This document shows, in pieces, positions 41,646-50,174 of a stretch of DNA of 64,000 nt. Source of the DNA: Bacteroidota bacterium. Its GTDB lineage: Bacteria > Bacteroidota > Bacteroidia > 2-12-FULL-35-15. The notes below the pieces were generated by a model that had not been told where the DNA came from, searched no databases, and saw nothing but the letters and a program-made list of their open reading frames with translations. Location: contig JAHEYB010000003.1 in NCBI GenBank assembly GCA_023251805.1, forward strand, positions 1-64,000. Direction: 5' to 3'. Within the stretch, counting starts at the first letter, position 1; the number at the start of each line of letters is the position of its first letter. Both the position numbers and the translations under genes were made by a program.

Positions 41646-42932
41646 TTATCGTTTATCAAAAAACACAACAGGTTTTCGACTGAGTTCAGGAAATTGAACC
41701 TTATTAATCACATCAACATCCTCAAATTTTACTTGCGGGGCAACTCGTAATTTCGCTCTGAAATGATCTTTAATGTCCTTTTCAAAATTTTCTGGTACAA
41801 CATCACATCCGATACGAATCAAAATTTCATCTGTACCAATTTCATTTGTAAACACTTCAACAACATAATTTGTAACTCCCTCAATATTATTTAAAATATC
41901 ATACAATGCTGGTGGATACAATGTTGTGCCTTTGTATTTAATCATCTGTTTTCTTCTTCCAACAATCGGTCCAAGTCGGATTGTTTTTCTACCACAACTA
42001 CAAGGTTCTGAATAGTGCGAACATAAATCACCGGTTTTGAAACGCAACAATGGCATTCCTTCCACTCCTAATGTTGTTATGGTAACTTCTCCTGCTTCTC
42101 CCTCTGCAACAGGTTTATTATCTTCACCCAAAAATTCTACAATTACTAATTCGGGATGATGGTGACCACCTTTTCCTTCTGAACATTCGGTAAACGCAGC
42201 ACTCATTTCTGTAGATGCATACGTAGAATACAATTTAATATCCCATTTGTCTTTAATGCGTTGTCCGAGTGTTGTCAGACTAAAATCTTCGTTTCTTAAC
42301 GACTCGCCAATACAAATTGCCTTGTTGATGGAAGTATTTTTATAATCGATGCCATTTGCTTCGGCATATTCAATCAGTTTTAATAAAAATGAAGGGACCG
42401 TTACAAATGCAGTCGGATTAATCCTATTAATTGTATCCCATTGTAATTCCGGAATTCCTCCGCCCACTCTCACCACTCCTGCTCCCAATTTTCGTATTCC
42501 TAAAAAATAGGCCAATCCAGCCATGAATCGCTTGTCCAAGGTGGTCATCAATTGGAAAATGTCGTCTGAAGTAGAATCGGCACATTCAAAAGAAATGCAC
42601 TCATTATATGCCAAACGATCCAAATCCTTATCTGTCATCGGAAACAAAACAGGATCTCCTAATGTTCCGGAAGTTGTGATGTAATCGATGATTTTACTTG
42701 GAGCAACACAAATGAAATCATCATTTCTATTTTGAATATCGTCTTTGGTGGTAACAGGAATTTGTTGAAGGTCTTCTAATGTTTTAATCTTAGAAACATC
42801 AATGTTGTGTTTTTTAAATACTTCAGAATAAAACTTCGAACGCTCCGAAACATATTGCAACAATGCAGGCAATTGCGCTTCCTGATGTTTCTTTTGTTCT
42901 GAGAGTGATTTTGTTTCTATATTCGGTATCAT
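41646..42932 (-). CDS. Phenylacetate-CoA ligase-like adenylate-forming enzyme
   Basis: 428-residue member of the PaaK-like branch of the AMP-forming ligases. The phosphate-binding loop reads TTSGTLGDPVLFP; LYSTYASTEMSAAF and TITTLGVEGMPLLRFKTGD are the central motifs. The C-terminal region has CSCGRKTIRLGPIVGRRK, with the GR hinge. I start it at ATG 42932 (reading from MIPNIETKSL). The upstream in-frame ATG at 43007 would translate 25 residues made of palindromic repeat family B. Known family members activate phenylacetate; related ones activate aryl acids in pigment synthesis. The acid used here is unknown. Confidence 0.82.
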   Translation of the reverse strand: MIPNIETKSLSEQKKHQEAQLPALLQYVSERSKFYSEVFKKHNIDVSKIKTLEDLQQIPVTTKDDIQNRNDDFICVAPSKIIDYITTSGTLGDPVLFPMTDKDLDRLAYNECISFECADSTSDDIFQLMTTLDKRFMAGLAYFLGIRKLGAGVVRVGGGIPELQWDTINRINPTAFVTVPSFLLKLIEYAEANGIDYKNTSINKAICIGESLRNEDFSLTTLGQRIKDKWDIKLYSTYASTEMSAAFTECSEGKGGHHHPELVIVEFLGEDNKPVAEGEAGEVTITTLGVEGMPLLRFKTGDLCSHYSEPCSCGRKTIRLGPIVGRRKQMIKYKGTTLYPPALYDILNNIEGVTNYVVEVFTNEIGTDEILIRIGCDVVPENFEKDIKDHFRAKLRVAPQVKFEDVDVINKVQFPELSRKPVVFFDKR

Positions 42933-42956
42933 ACTAACAAGTATTTTTTTCAAAAC

Positions 42957-43039
42957 GTCATTCCTTGCTACGACACGGAATCTGCATATTATTGACTCTG
43001 CTCCCAATTAGGAGATCCCGTGTCGTGGCACGGGATGAC
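42957..43039. repeat. Palindromic repeat family B, second copy
   Basis: 27-bp arms at 42957-42983 (GTCATTCCTTGCTACGACAC...) and 43013-43039 (...GTCGTGGCACGGGATGAC). They enclose a 29-nt interior different from that of the copy at 32288-32374. The element extends into the apparent N-terminus of the ligase gene and argues for the downstream start. Confidence 0.8.
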
Positions 43040-43101
43040 TGTTAAAAGTAAAACACAACTTCGCACAGGTCTACGAACTACTTACTAAAACCTACAAACT
43101 A

Positions 43102-43473
43102 TTAACCTTCCAGCACAACCGTTGCCATTGCCATATCTTTCACATGCGACAAGGAGACGTGAATTTTTTTAATATTTTTTTCTTTAATAATTTCTGCAGT
43201 TGTTCCAACAATAACCAAAGTCGGTTTTCCCAATTCATCATTTACTACTTCTACTTCATTAAACGCCATTCCGCCTCTCCAACCTGTTCCCAATGCTTTA
43301 AAAAATGCCTCCTTCGCAGCAAAACGAGCAGCAAAACTTTCTGCGAAATTTGTTTTCGATTCACAATACGCAATTTCCGTTTTAGAAAATACTTTTTCCT
43401 TAAAGCTATTGTTCTCAATACTTTTTGCGATGCGAGGCACTTCTGCTATGTCTGTTCCGATTCCTATTATCAA
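43102..43473 (-). CDS. acpS: Holo-[acyl-carrier-protein] synthase
   Basis: 123-residue AcpS-type phosphopantetheinyl transferase that converts apo-ACP to holo-ACP using CoA. Asp8 in MIIGIGTDIAEVPRI and Glu55 in FAARFAAKEAFFKALG are the conserved Mg/CoA residues, followed by the WRGGMAFNEVEV substrate-side loop and SLSHVKDMAMATV at the end. Length is typical. This may simply be the housekeeping enzyme, although it sits between the PaaK-like ligase and the C45 acyltransferase genes. The gap downstream to the ligase gene holds repeat family B. Confidence 0.93.
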   Translation of the reverse strand: MIIGIGTDIAEVPRIAKSIENNSFKEKVFSKTEIAYCESKTNFAESFAARFAAKEAFFKALGTGWRGGMAFNEVEVVNDELGKPTLVIVGTTAEIIKEKNIKKIHVSLSHVKDMAMATVVLEG

Positions 43474-43512
43474 TTTTTGAATTCTTGAATTTTAGATTTA
43501 TAGATTTATTTA

Positions 43513-45216
43513 CTATTTAGGGCTCAATTGCAAAATTTCTTTATCAATCTCTTCTTTATCTTGAAGTGTTGTTATCTCTTTCGTTTTTGCTAATTTAAAA
43601 TTGCTCAACGCTTCGTCAAATTTATTTTGCTCTTTGTTATAATTTCCTAAAATAAAATATGTTTCCCACGATTCTGGATTACAAAGAATGAAATTAGCAA
43701 TTATTTTATCATCAATCTTGGATTTCAACTTATTTTTATGCTGAATGTGAAATGCTTCTTTCATCAATTTCCAAGCTTTGAATTGAGCATATTCTTTTGA
43801 AAACAAAAAGCTATCTGCGGGAACATTCAATTCCTTTTCATACAATTCTTTTTTCTCCTTTAACATTGGTGCTTCAGCAAATACTTTGTTTAAATCGTAG
43901 CAGATGTATTGTCCCAGTTGAAAAGGATTTGTGGAAACCCACACTTGCAATTTAGCTGGTTTGAATATTACGGAGTGGTGAGCAATCAATTGATTCAGCG
44001 ACTTTTCATTTCCCATTCCAATATCTTTTCCATCTATCCCTTCACGATTTCTTAAAATAGAAGCCGCTTCTGCTACAGATATTTTTGGCTTTTGCTCAAT
44101 CAATTGCGTTAAATGTTTCAAACGATAATTAGATGAGCTTTTTTCAATATTACTCAAGTTCACTAAATCATTTAAAAATGCTTTTCCTTGATAATGGTTT
44201 GCACAAATAATATAATCCTTGCTAGTTGAATTAAACAGTTCAGTTCTCGAAGGCGTTTTCTCAATTGTGGCTGTGCGGTTGTCTTCCAGTGAACCAATTA
44301 AAATAGATTCAGATACAAATGTTTTGTGTTTTTGCGCAATCGCATACGCTTCATCTATGTTTTTTGAATACTGCAAAATTTCTCTCGCAAGAATTGAAAT
44401 GGGTGTTGCCGCTCCGGTTGGAATCTCCGATTTAGAGGCGTTAATAGTAACTGTTAATCCTTTTTCATTCATCCCTGAAACAGTTCCTATCATTCCTGCC
44501 CAAGAAATCATCATTAACTTATAACCATCTTTCGGTTTCACAAAATTGATGAGTTTATCTTCTGCGAAAGCATCACCAACATAAAAATCAAAATTTCTTC
44601 CAATCAATAAAGTTCCATCATCTGTTTTATCTGCCCAAGCACCAAAAGCAGTACAACCCACAGTCATGTTTTTATCCTGCAAAGCATGCCCAATGTCGTG
44701 AGCCGCATGGTAATTCAGCATACGGTAATATTTCGGAGCAATAAAATCAAATTGGTCTGACGCTGAAAGTGACTCTCCATAAATTTCTTCTTTGTATTCT
44801 TGTGGAATGTATTCATCCAAATTGCGATTGAAAAAGGCGATAAAAAATTTTAAGTAATTCAGCATTCCTTTTGAAGGAATCATTTTTTTAATTTGGTCCA
44901 CAAAAGCTATTTCTTGCTTTTCGGCTAACTCTTTATTCAATTTTCCTTCAATCACCCCGCGTTCAAAACCATCACCTTCAAGGTAAATTTCCCACAACCC
45001 CGAATCGCTCTTTTTAATCCAATTGTTATTGATTTTATAAAAATCAGGGGCAATTTGTTTGCGTTCTAACTTTAAAACTTCGGCATTTTGTGGATTGGGA
45101 ATTTTAATAGTGACAATTATGATAAACCACACCAAAAGAATCAATAGAATATCCAATCCTACAAAAAAGGAGTAAAACAACCAGCGGGCGAATCGTTTAA
45201 GAATATTCATAATCAA
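43513..45216 (-). CDS. C45-family autoproteolytic acyltransferase/hydrolase
   Basis: 567-residue membrane-anchored Ntn-hydrolase. One N-terminal transmembrane helix (about 14-38) precedes a large extracytoplasmic domain. The nucleophile is Cys188 in TVGCTAFGAW, where autoproteolysis before Cys would generate the active subunit as in acyl-CoA:6-aminopenicillanic acid acyltransferase. GRNFDFYVGDAF and GMNEKGLTVTINAS follow as in the C45/linear-amide hydrolase group. The last 100 residues resemble a TPR-like helical hairpin. C45 proteins occur in flexirubin-type pigment gene clusters in the phylum, so aryl or acyl transfer is a candidate role, but the substrate is unproven. Confidence 0.82.
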   Translation of the reverse strand: MIMNILKRFARWLFYSFFVGLDILLILLVWFIIIVTIKIPNPQNAEVLKLERKQIAPDFYKINNNWIKKSDSGLWEIYLEGDGFERGVIEGKLNKELAEKQEIAFVDQIKKMIPSKGMLNYLKFFIAFFNRNLDEYIPQEYKEEIYGESLSASDQFDFIAPKYYRMLNYHAAHDIGHALQDKNMTVGCTAFGAWADKTDDGTLLIGRNFDFYVGDAFAEDKLINFVKPKDGYKLMMISWAGMIGTVSGMNEKGLTVTINASKSEIPTGAATPISILAREILQYSKNIDEAYAIAQKHKTFVSESILIGSLEDNRTATIEKTPSRTELFNSTSKDYIICANHYQGKAFLNDLVNLSNIEKSSSNYRLKHLTQLIEQKPKISVAEAASILRNREGIDGKDIGMGNEKSLNQLIAHHSVIFKPAKLQVWVSTNPFQLGQYICYDLNKVFAEAPMLKEKKELYEKELNVPADSFLFSKEYAQFKAWKLMKEAFHIQHKNKLKSKIDDKIIANFILCNPESWETYFILGNYNKEQNKFDEALSNFKLAKTKEITTLQDKEEIDKEILQLSPK

Positions 45217-45338
45217 TTATAATAGCTCAAAGATAACAATAATAGTAGTTTCAGAGCATCGATTTTTTATAGGAAAACAGCCTTTTATTTAACAAAATTT
45301 AGTATTTTTAGTTCCCTCAAGTAAAGGAAAAAGAATTT

Positions 45339-46499
45339 ATGAGCGATAACTACAATTTTGATGATATCCGTCCGTATTACGATCACGAAGCCCGTGAGGT
45401 GATGCAACGTATAAAGAAAGATCCAATATTCATGCAATTGGTCAAAAATCTTTGGCCTAGCATGACTGAAGAAGAAGCGTTTGCTAAAGCTGATAAAGTG
45501 AACGATAACATGGCTTTCCAATTGGAATTCATGCATCAAGCTATTCGTACCATTGTTGCTCGCTCAGCCAATGGCTTAACATGCAATGGATTTGACAATG
45601 TAGACCCCAACAAAGCTTATCTATACATTGCTAATCACCGAGACATTCTTCTAGATTCAGCTATTCTTCAAATTTTATTAGTAGAACACGGTTTTAAAAC
45701 CAGCGAAATTACTTTTGGAAACAATTTGATGCAAGGTAATTTTATCACAGATTTTGGAAAGTTAAACCGAATGTTTACAGTTCTTCGTGAAGGAAATAGT
45801 CGCGAACTCTACGAAATTTCACAAAAACTATCTGCTTACATCCGCCATACCATTGTTGATAAAAACGTTTCCGTGTGGATTGCACAAAGAAACGGACGAA
45901 CAAAAGATGGAAATGATATGACACAAACCGGATTGATTAAGATGCTAAACATGAGCGGAGGCAAAAACTTTTCGGATAGTATCAAACAACTTCAAATAGT
46001 TCCATTGAGTATTTCTTATGAATACGAACCTTGTGATGATTTAAAAGTGCAGGAGCTTTATTTATCCTCTTTACATTCCAAGTATGTTAAAGCTCCTGGG
46101 GAAGATTTAAACAGCATCCTTACCGGAATTATGCAGCCGAAAGGTAGAATACACATGAGCGTTGGAAAGCCTATCGACAAAGAACTAAAAGAAATTGAAA
46201 AAATCACCAACGAAAATGAAAAAATAAAATGTCTAGTGAATTTAATTGATGAACAATTATATGCCAACTATAAATTATGGCCCGTTAATTACATTGCTTC
46301 TGATATTTCTAACAATACAAAAGATTTCAGCTCTTACTATACTTCCGAAGAGAAAGAAAATTTCATCAATTACATCAAACAAAAAATAAGCAAACTAAAA
46401 GGTGACGAACAATCGCTGTACAACTTATTTATTAACCTATATGCAAACCCAGTTAAAGCAAAAAAATTATCGTCAGTACAAAAAATCATTTTAAATTAA
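45339..46499 (+). CDS. 1-acyl-sn-glycerol-3-phosphate acyltransferase-like protein
   Basis: 386-residue PlsC-like acyltransferase. The acyl-acceptor motif is NHRDILLDSA at about residues 105-114. It keeps the Asn-His and the Asp, but the spacing from His to Asp is five residues instead of the usual four. A second motif, TFGNNLM, and a later VWIAQRNGRTKDG correspond to the glycerophosphate-binding EGxR region. No transmembrane helix is obvious, so a peripheral membrane location is expected. It is followed 7 nt later by an exported small protein. Proteins of this type are annotated across the Bacteroidota in phospholipid or ornithine-lipid synthesis. Confidence 0.8.
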   Translation: MSDNYNFDDIRPYYDHEAREVMQRIKKDPIFMQLVKNLWPSMTEEEAFAKADKVNDNMAFQLEFMHQAIRTIVARSANGLTCNGFDNVDPNKAYLYIANHRDILLDSAILQILLVEHGFKTSEITFGNNLMQGNFITDFGKLNRMFTVLREGNSRELYEISQKLSAYIRHTIVDKNVSVWIAQRNGRTKDGNDMTQTGLIKMLNMSGGKNFSDSIKQLQIVPLSISYEYEPCDDLKVQELYLSSLHSKYVKAPGEDLNSILTGIMQPKGRIHMSVGKPIDKELKEIEKITNENEKIKCLVNLIDEQLYANYKLWPVNYIASDISNNTKDFSSYYTSEEKENFINYIKQKISKLKGDEQSLYNLFINLYANPVKAKKLSSVQKIILN

Positions 46500-46506
46500 A
46501 AGAGTC

Positions 46507-47157
46507 ATGAAGAAATTGTGTCTTTTAATCATTGCTCAAATCATACTCATTACTGGCTCATTTGCTCAAAAAACGTTTACAAGCGCTGATGTATTTACTG
46601 AAAAAAGCATCGTTTGGTTTGGTTTAGATTTTACGCATTGCAAATTTATTGGCCAACCTACTATTCATGGTAATTTTTACAAGTCGCCCGACTTTGTAGT
46701 GAAAAATTATTTTTATGATTGGAATATGATTCCCTTGAAAGAAGGAGAAAAATACGACATAGGAAAGGCATTTGACAAAAATTATATTTATTTTGATATT
46801 GACACTGTTTTGGCAAGAGGAAAAAGATACAACAGTGATAGTTTAATTGCATTTTCAAATGTTTACACGCTATCTGCATATAGCTTTCAAGAAATTATTC
46901 AATCCTACAAAGGGATTGCTACAGAAGGAATTGGGATTGTTTATCTTGTTGAAAGTTATAATACAATCAACGAATTGGCAACATATTATTGTGTTGTATT
47001 TGACGTAGCAACCAAGAAAATATTATTGCAGGAAAAAATTACCGGGCGACCGCAAGGAGGGACTGTAAAAACATATTGGGCAGGCGCTTTTCATGAAGCA
47101 CTAGAAAAAAATGGAAAAGTATATAAGAAATGGAAAAAGGGTGCAATGATTAAATAG
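46507..47157 (+). CDS. Exported protein of unknown function
   Basis: 216-residue protein with signal peptide (MKKLCLLIIAQIILITGSFAQ). I cannot place it in a named family. It opens TFTSADVFTEKSIVWFGLDFT and shows alternating strand and turn segments (VYTLSAYSFQEI, YYCVVFDVATKKILLQEKI), ending with a lysine-rich helix. The general shape of a 200-residue secreted protein with a central V/T-rich sheet resembles the unrelated-looking paralogue pair at 40318-41625. It is probably co-transcribed with the acyltransferase gene, 7 nt apart, and is followed by a terminator at 47251. Confidence 0.6.
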   Translation: MKKLCLLIIAQIILITGSFAQKTFTSADVFTEKSIVWFGLDFTHCKFIGQPTIHGNFYKSPDFVVKNYFYDWNMIPLKEGEKYDIGKAFDKNYIYFDIDTVLARGKRYNSDSLIAFSNVYTLSAYSFQEIIQSYKGIATEGIGIVYLVESYNTINELATYYCVVFDVATKKILLQEKITGRPQGGTVKTYWAGAFHEALEKNGKVYKKWKKGAMIK

Positions 47158-47250
47158 TTGTTGGATATTCGTAGTTGGTTGTTGGATTTAAAACAAAATG
47201 TAGGTTGAGCATTCTTCTTTTCAGAAATTCAAATACAGAATAAATACATA

Positions 47251-47285
47251 AAAAAGCGCTCCGTAATTAACGTTGCGCTTTTTTT
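47251..47285. terminator. Bidirectional intrinsic terminator
   Basis: AAGCGC (47254-47259) pairs with GCGCTT (47275-47280), with an inner CGT/ACG pair (47262-47264 with 47270-47272), an A-run before and a T-run after (47279-47285). It lies between the convergent genes ending at 47157 and 47299. Confidence 0.75.
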
Positions 47286-47298
47286 ATGACTGTTTTTA

Positions 47299-47961
47299 TT
47301 ATCTAGCAATGGCAAACTTCCCGTAGGAAATAGTATTACCATCCCGTGCAATAGTAAATGTATAAATGCCTGATGACAATCTAGAAACACTAATATCGTT
47401 TGTAATAGAGGAATGTTCCATCACCAGTTTACCAGTAATATCATAAATCGCAATTGCAGCGTCATTTGAAAAATTGTTTTCCAAATGCAAAATATCATTA
47501 CAAGGATTCGGGTAAACAGAAACGAAGGCCTCTGAAGCAGTTTCTGCTATTTCTGTAGGTGTACAGGCTCCCGGAGGAAATGTGACAACCGAACACAATG
47601 TCATAGGTCCTGTGTAATTGAGGATAGTCGCTCCAATTTCGTAATTAACTCCAAAGAACATAGTGTTTCCATGCGCATCAAATGTTCCACCACTTTTAAT
47701 ATATACCATTCCGTATGCTGCCGGACCCGCTTCGTAAATGCCCCCTGCCTCTATATGTATAAAACGAGTGCAGCACATTGCACTATCCATCAAATGACCT
47801 CCTGAGCACACAATTCCCATTGAATAAGAGGGGCCACTGGGCGGAAGGACTAAACTACCTGATACTGTTAAATCGTAAGATGTTGCACCTGAAGTACATT
47901 GTGCATAAAAAGCGCTAGTAGAAAGGGAAACAGCAATGAATAGAGTAAGTATTCTTTTCAT
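47299..47961 (-). CDS. Small secreted T9SS cargo protein
   Basis: 220-residue exported protein. ATG 47961 is the start that gives the signal peptide MKRILTLFIAVSLSTSAFYA; an in-frame ATG at 48027 would add 22 hydrophilic residues. The short mature domain contains paired cysteines (CTSG, CSGGH, CCTRF, CSVV) and Gly-rich strands consistent with a disulfide-stabilised beta-helix. Residues about 140-220 are a T9SS sorting domain: VSVYPNPCNDILHLE, then IYDITGKLVMEHS and SGIYTFTIARDG. Surface display or release is predicted; the ligand is unknown. It is convergent with the gene at 46507. Confidence 0.8.
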   Translation of the reverse strand: MKRILTLFIAVSLSTSAFYAQCTSGATSYDLTVSGSLVLPPSGPSYSMGIVCSGGHLMDSAMCCTRFIHIEAGGIYEAGPAAYGMVYIKSGGTFDAHGNTMFFGVNYEIGATILNYTGPMTLCSVVTFPPGACTPTEIAETASEAFVSVYPNPCNDILHLENNFSNDAAIAIYDITGKLVMEHSSITNDISVSRLSSGIYTFTIARDGNTISYGKFAIAR

Positions 47962-48126
47962 GTATTTGGTTTTTATGTGGTTAAAAATATCATAGCTATG
48001 AGGTTTATTTAGCTGAAATAGTTGCATGAACTATAATTTAGCATTAAAAAATTCCCCTTTTTTTCCTATTTTTACAGCTATCGTTATCGGAAATTAAAAT
48101 TCAGTTATAACACTAGAAATTACAGT

Positions 48127-50172
48127 ATGAAATTAGAAAATTATGCTTCAGGCAATTGGATTTCCGGAGATGGAGAAGGACAAGCATTGTACAATGCAAT
48201 TACCGGTGAGCAAATTACAACCGCAAGTAGTAAAGGTTTAGATTTTGCAGAAATGATGAACTATGCTCGAAAAGTGGGCGGACCGGCATTGAGAAAACTT
48301 ACATTCCAAGAACGCGGTTTAATGTTAAAAGCATTGGCAATGCACTTGCAGGAAAAAAAAGAATCATTTTATAAAGTAAGTTGGGCAACAGGTGCTACTC
48401 GTAGCGATAGTTGGGTAGACATTGAAGGAGGAATTGGAAATTTATTTACGTATGCAAGTTTACGAAGACAGTTTCCTAATGAAACATTTTGTTTGGATGG
48501 AGACACTGCAAAACTAAGTAAAAATGGCACTTTCATAGGACATCATATTTGTGTTCCAAAAGAAGGTGTTGCCATTCATATAAACGCTTTTAACTTTCCT
48601 GTTTGGGGAATGTTAGAAAAAATTGCTGTCAATTTATTAGCTGGAGTTCCTGCAATTGTAAAACCTGCAACAGTTACATCCTTTTTAACAGAAGCTGTTG
48701 TAAAAGAAATTGCCGCTTCAAAAATTTTACCTGAAGGAGCATTGCAATTGATATGTGGAAGTGCGAATGGAATTTTAGACCATGTTGAATCGCAAGACAT
48801 AGTTACATTTACAGGTTCTGCAAGTACAGGAATGATGTTGAAAGCACATCCTCGATTGATTCAAGAAGCTGTTCCATTTAATATGGAAGCCGATTCTTTG
48901 AATTGTTGTGTTTTAGGTGCTGATGCCGTTCCTGGAACTCCTGAGTTTGATATTTTTATCAAAGAAGTGCAACGCGAAATGACTACCAAAGCGGGACAAA
49001 AATGTACTGCTATCCGCAGAATAATTGTGCCTGAAAAATTAGTCGAAGATGTTCAGATTGCCTTAGGAAAACGTTTGGCAACAACCATTATTGGCGACCC
49101 AAATGTAGAAGGAGTACGAATGGGTTCCTTGGCCGGAAAATCACAATTGAAAGAAGTTGCAGAAAAAGTGATGCAATTAGCCAAAACTCAAGAAATTGTT
49201 TTTGGTGACATGGAAAAATTTGAGGTAACAGGTGCCGATAAAAATAAGGGTGCTTTTATGTCACCTATCTTATTTATCAATAAAGATCCGTTCAAGTTTC
49301 AGGATTGCCACAATTTAGAAGCATTCGGTCCAGTTAGCACAATTATGCCTTACAAAACAATTGGAGATGCGATTGAATTGGCAAAAATGGGAAAAGGCTC
49401 ATTGGTATGTTCAATAGTAACAGGTGATGATCAAATTGCAAAAGAATTTGTGATTGGAGCGGCATGTATGCATGGAAGAATTTTAGTGTTGAATGCAGAT
49501 TGCGCCAAAGAAAGTACAGGACACGGTTCACCAATGCCATTGCTCACACATGGTGGTCCCGGACGTGCAGGTGGAGGAGAAGAAATGGGCGGAAAACGAG
49601 GAGTATTTCATTATTTACAACGCACTGCCATTCAAGGTTCACCAACAACATTAACAAACATAACCAACAATTATCAGTACGGTGGAAAATATATTTTAAA
49701 CGATATACATCCATTCAAACGCTATTTTGAAGAATTGGTTATTGGTGAAACCCTACTTACTGCTAAACACAAAGTAACACTTGAAAATATTGAAGCGTTT
49801 GCTGAATTAAGTGGCGATAAATTTTATGCGCACATGGACGCTAATTCTTTAGAAGGAACCATTTTCACAGGAAGAGTTGCACACGGATATTATATTTTAT
49901 CGAGAGCAGCAGGTTTATTTGTAGATGCTCCTAAAGGTCCGGTTTTATTAAATTACGGAATTGATGAATGTCGATTTACAAAACCCGTTTATCCCGGTGC
50001 AGAAATTGGTGTTCGTTTTACTTGCAAAGAAAAAATTGACCAAGAAAAGAAATCGGAGGAGGACATCGCAAAAGGAATTGTAAAATGGATGGTGGATGTA
50101 TATGATGAAACCGGTGAAACGGTTGCCATTGCAACCATTTTAACTATGGTAAAAAAGAAAAATCAAGACTAA
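48127..50172 (+). CDS. paaZ: Bifunctional PaaZ: oxepin-CoA hydrolase/semialdehyde dehydrogenase
   Basis: 681-residue fusion enzyme of phenylacetate catabolism. It opens the oxepin-CoA ring and oxidises the resulting 3-oxo-5,6-dehydrosuberyl-CoA semialdehyde. The aldehyde dehydrogenase part (about 1-515) has Glu254 in NMEADSLN and the catalytic Cys293 in TKAGQKCTAIRR, matching E. coli Cys295 and Glu256. The C-terminal MaoC/hot-dog domain has Asp564 and His569 in LSGDKFYAH, matching E. coli Asp561 and His566. Both sites are intact. The rest of the paa operon is not in the window, except perhaps the crotonase at 63200. Its stop is 2 nt before the TTG start of the first sensor gene. Confidence 0.95.
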   Translation: MKLENYASGNWISGDGEGQALYNAITGEQITTASSKGLDFAEMMNYARKVGGPALRKLTFQERGLMLKALAMHLQEKKESFYKVSWATGATRSDSWVDIEGGIGNLFTYASLRRQFPNETFCLDGDTAKLSKNGTFIGHHICVPKEGVAIHINAFNFPVWGMLEKIAVNLLAGVPAIVKPATVTSFLTEAVVKEIAASKILPEGALQLICGSANGILDHVESQDIVTFTGSASTGMMLKAHPRLIQEAVPFNMEADSLNCCVLGADAVPGTPEFDIFIKEVQREMTTKAGQKCTAIRRIIVPEKLVEDVQIALGKRLATTIIGDPNVEGVRMGSLAGKSQLKEVAEKVMQLAKTQEIVFGDMEKFEVTGADKNKGAFMSPILFINKDPFKFQDCHNLEAFGPVSTIMPYKTIGDAIELAKMGKGSLVCSIVTGDDQIAKEFVIGAACMHGRILVLNADCAKESTGHGSPMPLLTHGGPGRAGGGEEMGGKRGVFHYLQRTAIQGSPTTLTNITNNYQYGGKYILNDIHPFKRYFEELVIGETLLTAKHKVTLENIEAFAELSGDKFYAHMDANSLEGTIFTGRVAHGYYILSRAAGLFVDAPKGPVLLNYGIDECRFTKPVYPGAEIGVRFTCKEKIDQEKKSEEDIAKGIVKWMVDVYDETGETVAIATILTMVKKKNQD

Positions 50173-50174
50173 AA

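Noticed and set aside
41646..42932. PaaK proper, activating phenylacetate for PaaZ
   Set aside because: The family is shared with many aryl- and acyl-activating enzymes, the gene is on the other strand 5 kb away from paaZ, and no other paa genes adjoin it, so the substrate cannot be assigned.
28604..46499. A complete flexirubin or aryl-polyene gene cluster
   Set aside because: No ketosynthase, acyl carrier protein, DarA/DarB or ammonia lyase is present, and unrelated envelope genes are interspersed; only a weaker statement about shared families is reported.
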